A stretch of 64,000 bases of DNA from assembly GCF_014199535.1 (NCBI RefSeq), contig NZ_JACHNV010000007.1:110158-174157 (forward strand), in the 5' to 3' direction. This document shows, piece after piece, positions 35,650-44,995 of this stretch. How positions within the stretch are numbered: the first letter of the stretch is position 1; every line of letters starts with the position of its first letter. Origin of the DNA: Hymenobacter latericoloratus. GTDB taxonomy: Bacteria; Bacteroidota; Bacteroidia; Cytophagales; Hymenobacteraceae. A program made the translations under genes and the position numbers. The notes under the pieces are model-generated. The model had not been told where the DNA came from. It did not search any database and saw only the letters and a list, made by a program, of their open reading frames with translations.

Positions 35650-36496
35650 AGAGTAACTGGTGAAAAATGGAGAAGTGGTGTTAGGTTAAATATGCCTGGA
35701 GGAGAAGCTATAATCTGGCAGACTTTAGCGTGTGCAGAACCAGGCCGGGGTACGGCCCCTGCCCTGAATGCAGATAGGATGGGAGTACCCCGTGCGGGTC
35801 ACCGCAAAGCCTCTGGAGCCGGGGAAATGCGGGGGCTGGTTACAGTCCGGCCGTATCAGCCGGGAAGGGCAAGTAGGATAAAAAGAATGGTATACATTAA
35901 GTTGGGCGGATGTTATCTGATCGGATAGTAGAAAAGTGGACTAGCGTGCAAGGACGGTAGAAAGAATAGAATTCCGGGTGTAACCAGGAACCGACAGGCT
36001 TTCCGCGGGGACGGATGATGCTGCCAGTCCTCTAGGTTTAGTAGAATCAGGGGAGTTACAGCAGCCGGAAGTAGTATTGGAAAATGAGACGAAAATAAGG
36101 GGGCTGATGCGCCCGCCTACGACAAATATAGAGGGTGCGCAGAAATCAGCAAGCGCCCAAAACGGTTCCCGGTAAAGCGCGTGGAAGCTCGGCCGCAGAG
36201 CTGTGCGGCGCGGGTTGGTACCTCTCGCGTGCGGAGGCGAGAATACTCCCCAATGGCTTTCACAATGTGTTTCAGCCCGCGCTGTAAGGCGCTCCGTGAA
36301 CCGGCTGGGCTACGCGTCCGCTCGCTCTGCAGCTTTTGGGGGAAATAAGGCGGGAAAGTGAAACCGGAACGCTGGCTGCTGTACTGGGTTGAATGATAAT
36401 TATGCAAGGATTATTTATTGCTTATACTGGAATGTATTGCGATATTTAGCTAAAATAGTCTTATACCGGCCGCGCGAGCGGGTAGTAGTAGTGCAC
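35650..36496. other. Long divergent intergenic region, nothing recognised
   Basis: About 850 bp separate divergent genes. 35660-36110 is A/T-richer than average with no long frame. 36120-36330 is GC-rich and carries a 96-residue minus-strand frame whose composition (many Arg/Ser, no hydrophobic core) is not protein-like. 36400-36460 is very A/T-rich and probably carries the promoter of the OmpA-like gene. I see no tRNA, riboswitch or clear palindrome. Confidence 0.4.
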
Positions 36497-38068
36497 ATGC
36501 ATCAGGATCAAACGCTCGAAGCTCTTGTCCAATCAGCCCTGGCCGGCCCGGTTCTGGGGGCGCTAGGTGCCGCTGTGCAGGCGGAGGGCCCGGCGCTTCA
36601 GCAAGCCGCCGCACAGCTGCTGAAGCTGGTCATTCCGGCCTTTGCGGGGCGTAGCCAGCAGCCGGGTGGGGCCGAGGCCCTTTGGAATTGGCTGGAGGGA
36701 GTTCCTACCCCCACCTGGCAGGTAGTGCTGTCGGCCGACGGAGCGGCCGGCTGGCGGGGGCGCGGTGTTACCCTCCTGGAAGCCTTGCTGGGCCCCAGCT
36801 ACGCCAGCCGCACGGCCTTTATAAGCCAGAGGAGCGGCTTGCCCCAAGAGGCCATGCCCAGGCTGGTAGATGTGGTAGTGGTGGCTACGTTGGGGGTATT
36901 GCGCGAACAGGCCTCCGCCCGGCAACTAAACGCAGCAAGCCTCAGCCAGTGGCTGCAGAGCCAGCCGGGCGCCGTGCCGCAGCTGCCCCCTTCGCCCCGC
37001 GCCGCCTCGGCGCCGGACGCTGCTGCCCTGCCGCCCGGAGCAAGCCGCCCCAGCCTCCGCTCCGCGTGGCGGGTGATGCGGCGCCAGGCCGCCGCTCCGC
37101 AGAACTGGGTGCTGCTGCTGCTGCCGGCGGTGGCCCTGGGGTTTGGCATAGGACGGCTGAATTCCTCGCCGGCCGTTGCCTCCGGGCCGGCTGCCGCTGC
37201 CGTTGCGCCGGCCCCTGGCCTGCAGCCGGCGCTGCTCCCCACGCCCCGGGCCGGCGAAGCCCTGCCGGCCGCTCCCGCGAAGTACGTGGACTTGCCCGCC
37301 GCGGCGGCTCCGCCTCCGCCTGCTACGCCGGGCGCCTACGCCGTTGGGCCCCACCACTTTCTCGACTACCCTGCCGCCCCCGGCCAGCCCGTGCTGCTGC
37401 TGCTCGGCGACGGAACCAGCCAGCGCGTAACCACCCACTCCACGGAGTACCAGCTCTACCGTCTGCTGGCCGGCACCAGCCAAGCAGCCCAAGCCCTGGG
37501 GCCCGACTCGCGCTGGATTCCGGTGGACCGGGCCTATTTTCAGGCGGGTCAGGCCACCTTACCCGCGGCGGCGCGGCAGCAACTGCAGAGCCTGGCCAGC
37601 ATTCTGCGGGCTTTCCCGCGGGCGCGCTTCCAGGTGAAGGGCTATAGCGACAGCCTCGACGGCTACCATGCCCCCCCGCGGCTGAGCGAGTCGCGGGCCT
37701 GGGCCGCCGTGCAAACTTTGCGGGAGTTTGGCATAGCCAACAACCGCCTGCAAGTGCGGGCCAGTGAGGTGCGGCCGGAGCTATCCTCGGCCACCGATGA
37801 GGCCGGTAACAGCTACCAGCCCTACCTGAGCCTGCAATTCGTGGGCAACCTACCGGCCGGCGTGCTGGCGCCCACGGGCTCTACCGGCGCCGGCAAGGCG
37901 GCCGCGGCCGGCGCAGCAGCCCAGGCCGCCCGCCTGCGCAAGGCCCGCCGCACAACGGCCACAACCCGCCTGCGCCACTTCCGCCCCCGAAAGCAGCGCC
38001 CTACCAAAGCCCGACTGTGGTTTCGGCGCCTGGGCCACCGGCTGCGGGGCCACCGCGCCGGCCGCTAA
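36497..38068 (+). CDS. DUF937-like / OmpA C-terminal domain membrane protein
   Basis: From the ATG at 36497 the protein has 523 residues. About 1-165 is a DUF937-like helical domain (LEALVQSALAGPVLGALGAAVQAEGPALQQAAAQLLKLVIPAFAG). A proline/alanine linker precedes one transmembrane helix (WVLLLLPAVALGFGIG), followed by a Pro/Ala-rich spacer. An OmpA-type peptidoglycan-binding domain follows (YFQAGQATLPAAARQQLQSLASIL..FQVKGYSDSLDGYHAPPRLSESRAWAAVQTLREFGI). The last 50 residues are highly basic. It probably tethers the inner membrane to peptidoglycan. Confidence 0.75.
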   Translation: MHQDQTLEALVQSALAGPVLGALGAAVQAEGPALQQAAAQLLKLVIPAFAGRSQQPGGAEALWNWLEGVPTPTWQVVLSADGAAGWRGRGVTLLEALLGPSYASRTAFISQRSGLPQEAMPRLVDVVVVATLGVLREQASARQLNAASLSQWLQSQPGAVPQLPPSPRAASAPDAAALPPGASRPSLRSAWRVMRRQAAAPQNWVLLLLPAVALGFGIGRLNSSPAVASGPAAAAVAPAPGLQPALLPTPRAGEALPAAPAKYVDLPAAAAPPPPATPGAYAVGPHHFLDYPAAPGQPVLLLLGDGTSQRVTTHSTEYQLYRLLAGTSQAAQALGPDSRWIPVDRAYFQAGQATLPAAARQQLQSLASILRAFPRARFQVKGYSDSLDGYHAPPRLSESRAWAAVQTLREFGIANNRLQVRASEVRPELSSATDEAGNSYQPYLSLQFVGNLPAGVLAPTGSTGAGKAAAAGAAAQAARLRKARRTTATTRLRHFRPRKQRPTKARLWFRRLGHRLRGHRAGR

Positions 38069-38096
38069 CCTGGCCGGCCGCCGGAGCAAGCCCGGG

Positions 38097-38147
38097 CCAA
38101 CACAAAAAACGGCCCCGATACTACATCGGGGCCGTTTTTTGTGTTGG
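38097..38147. terminator. Bidirectional terminator, 23-bp perfect hairpin
   Basis: Arms 38097-38119 and 38125-38147 pair perfectly around the loop actac; aaaaaa and tttttt tracts are built into the stem. It sits between the convergent OmpA-like and CE15-like genes. Confidence 0.85.
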
Positions 38148-38219
38148 CAGAGAAACGAAGGGTAACTCTGCTTCTCGGGATAATTCAGAAAAGCCAGGAG
38201 AGCCAGTCGCCGCGGCTTT

Positions 38220-40691
38220 CTACTGAATCACGATGCGCTGGGTGCTGGTTTTGTCGCCGGTAAAGCGCATCAGGTACACCCCGGGCTTCAGCTTGTCGCT
38301 GGGGATGCTGAGCAGGCTCTGCTTGCCTACGCTCACCCGCGAAAGAACCCGGCCCATCAGGTCCACCACTTCAATGCTTCTGATGTGGAGCTGGTTGGTG
38401 CCCAGCTTCACCGTGAGTTTGTCGTGAGCCGGATTGGGGTACACGTCAATGCCGATGCCGGCCAGACTGCTGGCGTTTGAGCTAACGGTGCAGTTAATGG
38501 CCGTTGACCCCAGGCCGCTGATGGAAGCCATGGAGGTAGCCAGCACCATTTTATCCAGCTGGGCTCCGCCGCCGGTGTTGTAGGCGATGGTGAGCGTGTG
38601 CGGACCCACGGGCAGTACCATGTCTTTCAGCTTGGTCCAGCTCCAGCCGCCGCCGGCATTCACTTCTTTCACGCTCACGTCATCAATATAGTACGTGTTG
38701 GCTACCTGGCCCATATCGAACAGGAAAGTAGTGGAAGCTATAGAAGCCGCGATGGTCCAGGAAACCTGCTTCCACTCCGTGTCAATGGTTTGGTCGGCCT
38801 GGTACTGGGCACCCGAGGGACCCGTGGACAGGCGGATGGAGCCCCCGGCAGTGGCGGCCTTCACCCAGTAGGAAATGGTGTACTGTTTGCCCACGGTGGT
38901 AGGGAAGGCGGCGCTGGTTACCTGCACCCGCCACTGGTTGCCGGGCTGGGCGGTGGGGTTCACTACTTTCATGGAGCCGGTGCCGCTGTGAGCCTCCGCG
39001 GCCACAGTATTGGCCGTGATGGTCGCGCCCGTCGTGTTCAGGGCCGTCCAGCCGGTCAGGCCGTTCTCGAAGCCGCCGTTGTTTACCAGCTGGCTGCCCA
39101 CCGACTGAAACGCCTCGTTATCAACCTTCAGCCAGTAGCCGTACTCTTCGCCGGCCGGCACGTTCTGGCGGGCCACCAAATTGTAGGTGGCGGCGCTGTC
39201 GATGGTGAAGGGGATAGTCAGGTAGGAAATGGCACCGGTAGGGGCCGTGGTGGGGCTGGTCAGGCCGCTTTTCACCCGCACGTACTTACCGCCCGACGCA
39301 TCAGCACTCGACATAACTTCCCAGTTCGAGCCCACCGTGGCGCATTCGGCTTCCAGCCAGAGGCGTTTGCCCAGGGGCTCGGCCGGCAGCACGGCGTTGC
39401 TGGTGCCCCACCACTTGTACCAGCGTTGATAGTCGAGGGCGGGGTAGGGGTGGGTGGTGATGTTGGTGTTGACGCTGGTGTTGCCCAGCAGAAACTTGTC
39501 CACGAAGGCCTCGATGGCCGGGCGCTGGGTGGCAGGAATGGCGCAGTGGCCATGGCCCCCGTCGATGTAGAACCCAAACCGGTCGCCGATACCGAAGGTC
39601 TTCCACACCTCGTGCGCCGCCCGGGCCGATACGTAAGCCGCCGGGTTGGCCAGCCACTCGAAATCGGTGTTGCCAGTTATCAGCAGGGCCCGGGGCGCAA
39701 TCATGGCCATCAGCTCGTGGTGGTCGTGGGGCAGCTTGTTCACGTTGGTGTTTTCAAACTGCTTCATGTCGTTCTTAAACCAGCGGTAGTCCGTGGCGCC
39801 CAGCTTCTCTACCGCGCCCAGGGTTTCGGAAACGCGCCAGGCCGGCGCTCCGCCCCCGCCCGACTCCTGGGCAATGGTGAGGGCAATGCGCTCATCGAGC
39901 GCCCCGGAAAACAGGGCCATTTTGCCGGCGTAGGAGCAGCCCGTCACGCCAAGGTGCTTCAGGTCAACGGGCAGCTGGGCCTGTACCAGCTCCAGCCCGT
40001 CAATAATCCGGCTCACGCCCCAGGCCCAGGCGCTGTACTGGCCCGAGTTATCGAGGTTCTGCTCGGGGTAGAGCTTGTAGTAAGGGTCCGTAATGAGGGG
40101 GTTGCCGTAGGTGGTTACTTGGTTGTGGCTGAAGGTGATGCGGGCCACGTTGCGGCTGGTGAAAATATCGGCCGGCAGGCTGCCGTTGGCGCTGTTCATG
40201 CCGATAATGGCCGGGAACGGACCAGTGCCCGTGGGCAAGGCTACCTGCGAGGTCAGGACCAGGGTTTGCCCGTTTACCGTCACGTTCACGGTGAGCACGC
40301 CGGTACCGGCCGTGGTGCCGGCGGCGTAGCTGGCCGTAATGGTTTCGGGCTTGGCGGGCTTCCGGCCTATCTCGTAGTTCTCAATTTCGGCCTTGATTTC
40401 GTTGCGGCGGCACTCCCAGTCGCTGAAGGCAGTGGAGCGGCCCCGGCCATCGGACCACATAAACGGGTCGGGCAGGGGAGCAATGGCGGGTAGCTGCTCG
40501 AAGCTGGGCAGGGGCGGCGCGGTGCAGGTAGTGCCGGTGTTTTCAGCGGAATACACCAGCGGAATCTGCTGGGCGAAAGAGCTCAGGCCCAGCACGCTCA
40601 GCAGCAGGGTAGCAACGGCCGTTTTTGCATTGCGCGCCGGGGCGGCTTGTCTTGTAGAGGTATTACCAGAAGAGGAAGTCATTGTTTTCAT
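38220..40691 (-). CDS. CE15-like glucuronoyl esterase with carbohydrate-binding modules and T9SS sorting domain
   Basis: This 823-residue protein has a signal peptide (AVATLLLSVLGLSSFA). The catalytic domain (about 60-400) has the CE15 nucleophile motif VTGCSYAGKMAL (Ser253), ESGGGG and His382 in GHGHCAI. Such esterases cut ester links between lignin and the glucuronic acid of xylan. A CBM6/35-like module starts at about 440 (WLEAECATVGSNW) and resumes near 678-735. Between them, at about 534-676, lies a CBM4_9-like jelly roll (NNGGFENGLTGW...YYIDDVSVKEV). The last 75 residues are a T9SS type-A domain (VYPNPAHDKLTVKL, GVYLMRF). A cell-surface or secreted plant-polymer enzyme is likely. Confidence 0.82.
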   Translation of the reverse strand: MKTMTSSSGNTSTRQAAPARNAKTAVATLLLSVLGLSSFAQQIPLVYSAENTGTTCTAPPLPSFEQLPAIAPLPDPFMWSDGRGRSTAFSDWECRRNEIKAEIENYEIGRKPAKPETITASYAAGTTAGTGVLTVNVTVNGQTLVLTSQVALPTGTGPFPAIIGMNSANGSLPADIFTSRNVARITFSHNQVTTYGNPLITDPYYKLYPEQNLDNSGQYSAWAWGVSRIIDGLELVQAQLPVDLKHLGVTGCSYAGKMALFSGALDERIALTIAQESGGGGAPAWRVSETLGAVEKLGATDYRWFKNDMKQFENTNVNKLPHDHHELMAMIAPRALLITGNTDFEWLANPAAYVSARAAHEVWKTFGIGDRFGFYIDGGHGHCAIPATQRPAIEAFVDKFLLGNTSVNTNITTHPYPALDYQRWYKWWGTSNAVLPAEPLGKRLWLEAECATVGSNWEVMSSADASGGKYVRVKSGLTSPTTAPTGAISYLTIPFTIDSAATYNLVARQNVPAGEEYGYWLKVDNEAFQSVGSQLVNNGGFENGLTGWTALNTTGATITANTVAAEAHSGTGSMKVVNPTAQPGNQWRVQVTSAAFPTTVGKQYTISYWVKAATAGGSIRLSTGPSGAQYQADQTIDTEWKQVSWTIAASIASTTFLFDMGQVANTYYIDDVSVKEVNAGGGWSWTKLKDMVLPVGPHTLTIAYNTGGGAQLDKMVLATSMASISGLGSTAINCTVSSNASSLAGIGIDVYPNPAHDKLTVKLGTNQLHIRSIEVVDLMGRVLSRVSVGKQSLLSIPSDKLKPGVYLMRFTGDKTSTQRIVIQ

Positions 40692-41285
40692 GCGGTGGGA
40701 GTTTGGAAAGAAGGAGGGGGTAGGTCAGGCGCTTGTTGGCATAGGCAGCAGGAGATGAGGTGAAGCAGTAACTAGCAGCCGACAGACTCCGCCGAATGGC
40801 GAAGCGAAGCTGAGACAGATCGGTGGGGCAGGCCTTTCATCAAAAAAATCCAATCAGCTGAATGCCGGCCGCCGATAAGCCAACTAGGGCCCGTACAGGG
40901 CCCTGAGCGGCTTTTGGCGTGCTGGCTCCGGAAGATAGCAGGCCAGGCAAGGGGTAGAAATCCTTTGGCGGGAACCAGATAAAATGAAAAGACCGAAAAC
41001 GTTACCGGAAACGTTTGTATATAAAAAGTTGATAAAATATTGTTATGGAAATATGAGTGATGACTTGCTCACCGTTGTAGCTGGTTTTTGGGCAGAAGGA
41101 AAGAGCCGAGGAAAATAATCCTATTTCCTGGAGTTTAGCGCCTGGCAAAGGGGTAGCCTTTCGGCTGCCGCCGCAGGAGCGCCCGCCAACCTTCGGCCCG
41201 GCGCCCGGAACCGAAACCACCACCCAGCGGGCTGAGCCGCCTGCCGCGGGGCAACCTATCTAAAAAAGCGCTGTTGCAAGTGGAT
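40692..41285. other. Divergent intergenic region with candidate operator
   Basis: The 594 bp separate the CE15-like and SDR genes. The middle (40970-41060) is A/T-rich with a palindromic operator-like site. The rest is GC-rich and non-coding in appearance. Confidence 0.4.
40997..41016. promoter_or_regulatory. LacI-family-like palindromic operator
   Basis: The half-sites aaacgtt (40997-41003) and aacgttt (41010-41016) are perfect inverted repeats around a 6-bp spacer, embedded in A/T-rich DNA. LacI/GalR-family operators commonly have A/T-rich arms with central CG. It is about 305 bp upstream of the CE15-like gene and 270 bp upstream of the SDR gene. No regulator gene is in the window. Confidence 0.35.
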
Positions 41286-42290
41286 ATGAAAGAAGAAAAC
41301 AAACTCAGCCGTCGTCAGATAATCAGCGGGTTAAGCGCCAGCCTGGCCGTAGCGGCTGTGAGCCCCATACTGCCGGCCGAGGCCAGCGCCGCCGTTGATG
41401 CGGCCCCCGAACCCCTCAAGGACCCCACCACCGCCTACCCCCGGCCCCCGTTCAAAAGCCAGACCCAGCCCTGGCCGGGGCTGGCTTCTAAAATGGAGCC
41501 CGTGCCCGACCACGGCGAGAAAACCTACAAAGGCTCGGGCCGCCTGAAGGGCCGCAAAGCCCTGATTACGGGCGGCGACTCCGGCATGGGCCGGGCCGCC
41601 GCCATTGCCTACGCCCGCGAGGGCGCCGATGTGGCCATCAACTACCTGCCCGCCGAGGAAGCCGACGCCAAGGAGGTAATAGCCCTGATTAAGGCCGCCG
41701 GCCAGAAAGGCGTGGCCATTCCCGGCGACCTGCGCGACGAGGCGTTCTGCAAGCGCATGGTGGAGGAAGCCGTGCGTCAGCTGGGCGGCCTGGACATTCT
41801 GGTGAATAACGCGGCGCGGCAGCAGCAGCGCCAGTCTATTCTGGACCTGACCAGCGAGGACTTCGACGCGACGATGAAAACCAACATCTACGCCCCCTTC
41901 TGGACTATTAAGGCGGCGCTGCCCCACCTCAAGCCCGGCTCGGCCATCATTGGCACTACCTCCGAGCAGGCCACCGACCCCTCCGAGGACCTCTACGACT
42001 ACGCCCAGACCAAGGCGGCCACCACCAACTACGTCCGCTCCCTGGCCAAGCAGCTGGCCCCGAAGGGCATCCGGGTGAACGGCGTAGCTCCCGGCCCCAT
42101 CTGGACGCCCCTGCAGGTAAGCGGCGGCGCTACCCAGGAAAAGCTCCAGAAGTTCGGTGGCGACACGCCCATGAAGCGGCCGGGGCAGCCCGTGGAGCTG
42201 GCTTCCATCTACGTGCAGCTCGCCGACCCACAGGCCAGCTACGCCACCGGGCAGGTGTACGGGGCCGCCGGCGGCAAGGGGATGCCGTAA
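41286..42290 (+). CDS. SDR family oxidoreductase with Tat-type leader
   Basis: The ATG at 41286 gives 334 residues. An N-terminal SRRQIISGLSASLAVAAVSPILP leader with twin arginines suggests Tat export. The SDR domain has TGGDSGMGRAAAIAYA, NNAA and the catalytic TTSEQ...YDYAQTKAA, and ends GQVYGAAGGKGMP. It is close in layout to YghA-type oxidoreductases with a 40-residue N-terminal segment (YPRPPFKSQTQPWPG). Substrate is unknown. It is closed by a terminator. Confidence 0.88.
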   Translation: MKEENKLSRRQIISGLSASLAVAAVSPILPAEASAAVDAAPEPLKDPTTAYPRPPFKSQTQPWPGLASKMEPVPDHGEKTYKGSGRLKGRKALITGGDSGMGRAAAIAYAREGADVAINYLPAEEADAKEVIALIKAAGQKGVAIPGDLRDEAFCKRMVEEAVRQLGGLDILVNNAARQQQRQSILDLTSEDFDATMKTNIYAPFWTIKAALPHLKPGSAIIGTTSEQATDPSEDLYDYAQTKAATTNYVRSLAKQLAPKGIRVNGVAPGPIWTPLQVSGGATQEKLQKFGGDTPMKRPGQPVELASIYVQLADPQASYATGQVYGAAGGKGMP

Positions 42291-42315
42291 TGCTGCCAGA
42301 ACACTTATTTTAACC

Positions 42316-42348
42316 CGAAACGCCCCGGCACTTACCGGGGCGTTTTTT
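42316..42348 (+). terminator. Intrinsic terminator
   Basis: The stem 42319-42328 / 42335-42344 (aacgccccgg / ccggggcgtt) with the loop cactta is followed by a T-run. It terminates the SDR gene 26 bp after its stop. Confidence 0.8.
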
Positions 42349-42545
42349 CGTGGTGGGCGGCCAGCATCAGGGATGCCGAGGCCTGGCCTGGCAGCTGCGC
42401 TACCGAAAGCCTGCTACCCCGGTATGAACTCCTGAACCCCAGGAACGGGGCCGGCTCGCATCAACCGTGCGGTGCTACCCAGCCGGGCAACTCACGTAAG
42501 TAAGCCAGACAGAGCCTCACTTCTGGTCTGCTACCCCTTTGTAGT

Positions 42546-42851
42546 ATGCTTATCACCCGTATCTGGCACGGCGTTACGGCCGCCCATCACGCCGATTCAT
42601 ATTTGCAGTACCTGCAGCAATCAGGCATTACCGACTATAAAAATACGCCCGGCAACCGGGGCGTGCAGGTGTTGCGGCGGGTAGAGGCGGAGGTCTGCCA
42701 CTTCTGGACGGTAACGCGCTAGGACAGTTACGAGAGCATTAAACGCTTTGCCGGCGAGCAGTACGAGCAGGCCCGCTACTACCCCGAAGACGCGCAGTAC
42801 TTGCTGGAGTTCGAGCCCACCGTGCTGCACTGCGAAACTTTCGAGTTTTAG
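42546..42851 (+). pseudogene. Antibiotic-biosynthesis-monooxygenase-like gene with one in-frame nonsense codon
   Basis: Read from the ATG at 42546, the frame encodes MLITRIWHGVTAAHHADSYL...NRGVQVLRRVEAEVCHFWTVTR, then TAG at 42720-42722, then in the same frame DSYESIKRFAGEQYEQARYYPEDAQYLLEFEPTV to a TAG at 42849. Across the family the interrupted position is a Trp (xWDSYESI), so a single TGG to TAG change explains it. The two halves form one ABM-like ferredoxin-fold domain of about 100 residues. It is a recent pseudogene, a sequencing error or, less likely, a read-through gene. Confidence 0.75.
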
Positions 42852-42903
42852 GCTACGGCCGAGCCGCATCTGGCGCCAGCAGAGGCGCACCAAAGCGGCT
42901 GAT

Positions 42904-43440
42904 TTAGATACCAGTGGGTTTGCCGTCGAGGCTGCGGGCGTTGCGGTTGTGCCAGTACTGTGCTACCTGCTCGGGGCCGCGCTTTTCCATGGAGTCGTTC
43001 AGCTCGTCGCGCTCGGCCCGGTAGTCGAAGAAGGGCACGGCCATGCCGCAGGAGGTTTGCACCAGATCCACCGTTACCATCACTATCTGCCGGGAGCCGG
43101 GTAGGGGCGGGAACAGCGGCAGCAACTCGGCCCACTCTGCGTCGCGGGGGTGGTACACGGTGGCGGTGCCATAGAGGCGCAGAATGTTGGGCTGGCCCTC
43201 GAAGGCGCACCACATCAGGGTAATGCGGTTTACCTCCAGCAGGTGGGCGGCGGTTTCGTTGCCGCTGCCGGTCAGGTTCAGCCAGGCCACGCGGTTGGCA
43301 TCGAGCACGCGCAGGGTGTCTTGGCCCTTGGGCGAGATATTAACGCGCCCATCTGCGGCGGCCGTGCCCACGAAGAACAGGTGCTGCTGTTCGATAAAGG
43401 CCTCGATGTCGGCGCTGATGGCGGGGTATTGCTTGCCCAT
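42904..43440 (-). CDS. Pyridoxamine 5'-phosphate oxidase family protein
   Basis: This 178-residue flavin-reductase-like split-barrel protein shows FIEQQHLFFVGTAAADGRVNISPKG, VAWLNLTGSGNETAAHLLE and ITLMWCAFEGQPNILRLYGTA, the PNPOx-like FMN-binding pattern. The second part (SRQIVMVTVDLVQTSCGMAVPFFDY) is typical of the subgroup of general stress proteins rather than PdxH. Its role is unassigned, probably FMN- or F420-type redox. It converges on the broken monooxygenase gene. Confidence 0.85.
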   Translation of the reverse strand: MGKQYPAISADIEAFIEQQHLFFVGTAAADGRVNISPKGQDTLRVLDANRVAWLNLTGSGNETAAHLLEVNRITLMWCAFEGQPNILRLYGTATVYHPRDAEWAELLPLFPPLPGSRQIVMVTVDLVQTSCGMAVPFFDYRAERDELNDSMEKRGPEQVAQYWHNRNARSLDGKPTGI

Positions 43441-43552
43441 CTGGAAAAGGAGTTAGCTGGGTAGCAAGGTAGGGTCGTGTCAGGTCGATATCAAGCCTGC
43501 CACGGCACAAGAGTTCAGCAGATTATTGCGAAAGGCGTTGTTGGATATCCAA

Positions 43553-43963
43553 TTACACTATAGCGGCCAAGGCCAGCAGTATGCCCCCGCTACCAGCGCC
43601 ATAGCCTAGGATTTGATAAATACGCATATCGGAGGCAACAAATGTGGGAACGAGGAACTGCGCGGGCGAAGTAGCATCATACCGTACCAACAGTTTATCA
43701 CCGACCCGGAAGTTGCGCCGCTCCCTACTATGCGGGTAACTGGCTGTTATCGTCTGCTTTTTGGTAGTCTGAAAGCGCAGGACTGGGTAAAATGTGCGGT
43801 GGTCGGTGGTAGGGTTTTCCTCCAAACGAATGATGGTTGCTGTGGTCTCCAAGCCGTGGTCGAGCAAGTGCTGTAGCCGTTGTTGCAAACGTCTAGCTTT
43901 AAGCAGAAATAGCCCTCCCAGCAGCAACAGCGCTAGCGCCACTTGAGCTTCCGTTGATATCAC
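43553..43963 (-). CDS. DUF3592 membrane protein
   Basis: This 136-residue protein has an N-terminal membrane helix (VALALLLLGGLFLL), a central beta domain with the DUF3592 text FYPVLRFQT..., VGDKLLVRYDATSP, and a C-terminal membrane helix (YGAGSGGILLALAAIV). It is one of three DUF3592 genes downstream of the giant ATPase. GC content here is clearly lower than in the flanking core genes. Function is unknown. Confidence 0.75.
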   Translation of the reverse strand: MISTEAQVALALLLLGGLFLLKARRLQQRLQHLLDHGLETTATIIRLEENPTTDHRTFYPVLRFQTTKKQTITASYPHSRERRNFRVGDKLLVRYDATSPAQFLVPTFVASDMRIYQILGYGAGSGGILLALAAIV

Positions 43964-43999
43964 TATGAGGGCAGCCTGTTATGATTAATGTACTTAGGT

Positions 44000-44494
44000 T
44001 TAAAGCTGTACTGATAACTGCCAACTGGAGGACTTGGCTCGGCTAATGATTTCCGGCACTGAGGTCATGTAAGTTTCACCTGTAAGGTTGTTGCGTAGCG
44101 CCACCCGGTGGCGGGAACCTAGTGCGTCTGCAGCAGCTATTTCGCTTTCGGTTAGAGCAAAAAAGAATCCCGAAAAGTCAGGTTTGACACGTGCTTGATT
44201 GGCCGTTTTTATTTCAATGAATATCATGTGTGGAAGTAGCTCACGCACTTGGTCTACATTCATGAAATCTATGTTCTGGGCTTGCGGTAGCTCAATAGCA
44301 TCAAAGCTGCTCGCTTTAATTTGAATACCAATTTCAAGGAGAGCTGCTAACAACACCTTTAATCCTTTGCCACGAGGCCTAGAAACCCAGTTACTCATAT
44401 CATCCAGCGCACGAACTTCGCCAGCGGCACCTTGCTGATTTGCGAAGCGTGCTAGGTGCACACGCTTCGCTTTTATTACGTCGAGAGGATCCAT
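44000..44494 (-). CDS. Hypothetical protein, possible nuclease-like fold
   Basis: This 164-residue soluble protein has no signal peptide. The segment IDFMNVDQVRELLPHMIFIEIKTANQ contains a D...(E-x-K) arrangement reminiscent of PD-(D/E)xK nucleases, followed by FSGFFFALTESEIAAADALGSRHRVALRNNLTGE, the strand-helix order seen after the active site in DUF3883-type proteins. The match is loose, and catalytic activity is not claimed. It sits between DUF3592 genes in a low-GC stretch. Confidence 0.5.
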   Translation of the reverse strand: MDPLDVIKAKRVHLARFANQQGAAGEVRALDDMSNWVSRPRGKGLKVLLAALLEIGIQIKASSFDAIELPQAQNIDFMNVDQVRELLPHMIFIEIKTANQARVKPDFSGFFFALTESEIAAADALGSRHRVALRNNLTGETYMTSVPEIISRAKSSSWQLSVQL

Positions 44495-44583
44495 GTTGAG
44501 TTACCAAACATCTTCAAAGGATAGACTGCGCTAGGATAGCGCATAGGCTTGCAAGTGCGTGGAGTCTAGGATGAAAACAGATG

Positions 44584-44979
44584 CTATATATTCATGTACA
44601 TACCATAAGCAATTACTGCTAAAATTACGGCATATGGCCACCAATCCGCTATACCAAACGGCTCGGCCCCAATAATGAATTTTTTAGGGTCCGCCGGGTC
44701 ATACAATAGCTCAACGGTTTGACCCACATGATAGGCTGCAGGATATTGCCCAGCATCGTATCGTGCTTCTATCCACCCTCGTTGAGAGGTTAGGAACCTC
44801 ACCACTGGATAAAGGGCAACTGGCTCATCATCATTCTCATCTGTTACTAGCCTGACTATTATACCTGAAGCAAAAAAGCCATTCCTCTGAAACCACTGCT
44901 TTCTCTGGTAGATGTAGTACAAGATTGCTGCTGGTATTACCAGAATAAGTACGAAAAAGCCAGCGTAGCCTTTTGACAT
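44584..44979 (-). CDS. DUF3592 membrane protein
   Basis: This 131-residue protein has membrane helices at both ends (FFVLILVIPAAILYYIY and YAVILAVIAYGMY) around LYPVVRFLTSQRGWIEARYDAGQYPAAYHVGQTVELLYDPADPKKF. The same YPVVRF and DPAD landmarks occur in the neighbour at 45103, and a remnant of the ATPase 3' end follows both. It therefore arose with it by tandem duplication. Confidence 0.8.
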   Translation of the reverse strand: MSKGYAGFFVLILVIPAAILYYIYQRKQWFQRNGFFASGIIVRLVTDENDDEPVALYPVVRFLTSQRGWIEARYDAGQYPAAYHVGQTVELLYDPADPKKFIIGAEPFGIADWWPYAVILAVIAYGMYMNI

Positions 44980-44995
44980 ATTTAGAGTGGTTTAT

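Noticed and set aside
36117..36407. 96-residue frame upstream of the OmpA-like gene
   Set aside because: It has a random-looking composition, no conserved text, and lies in a probable promoter region.
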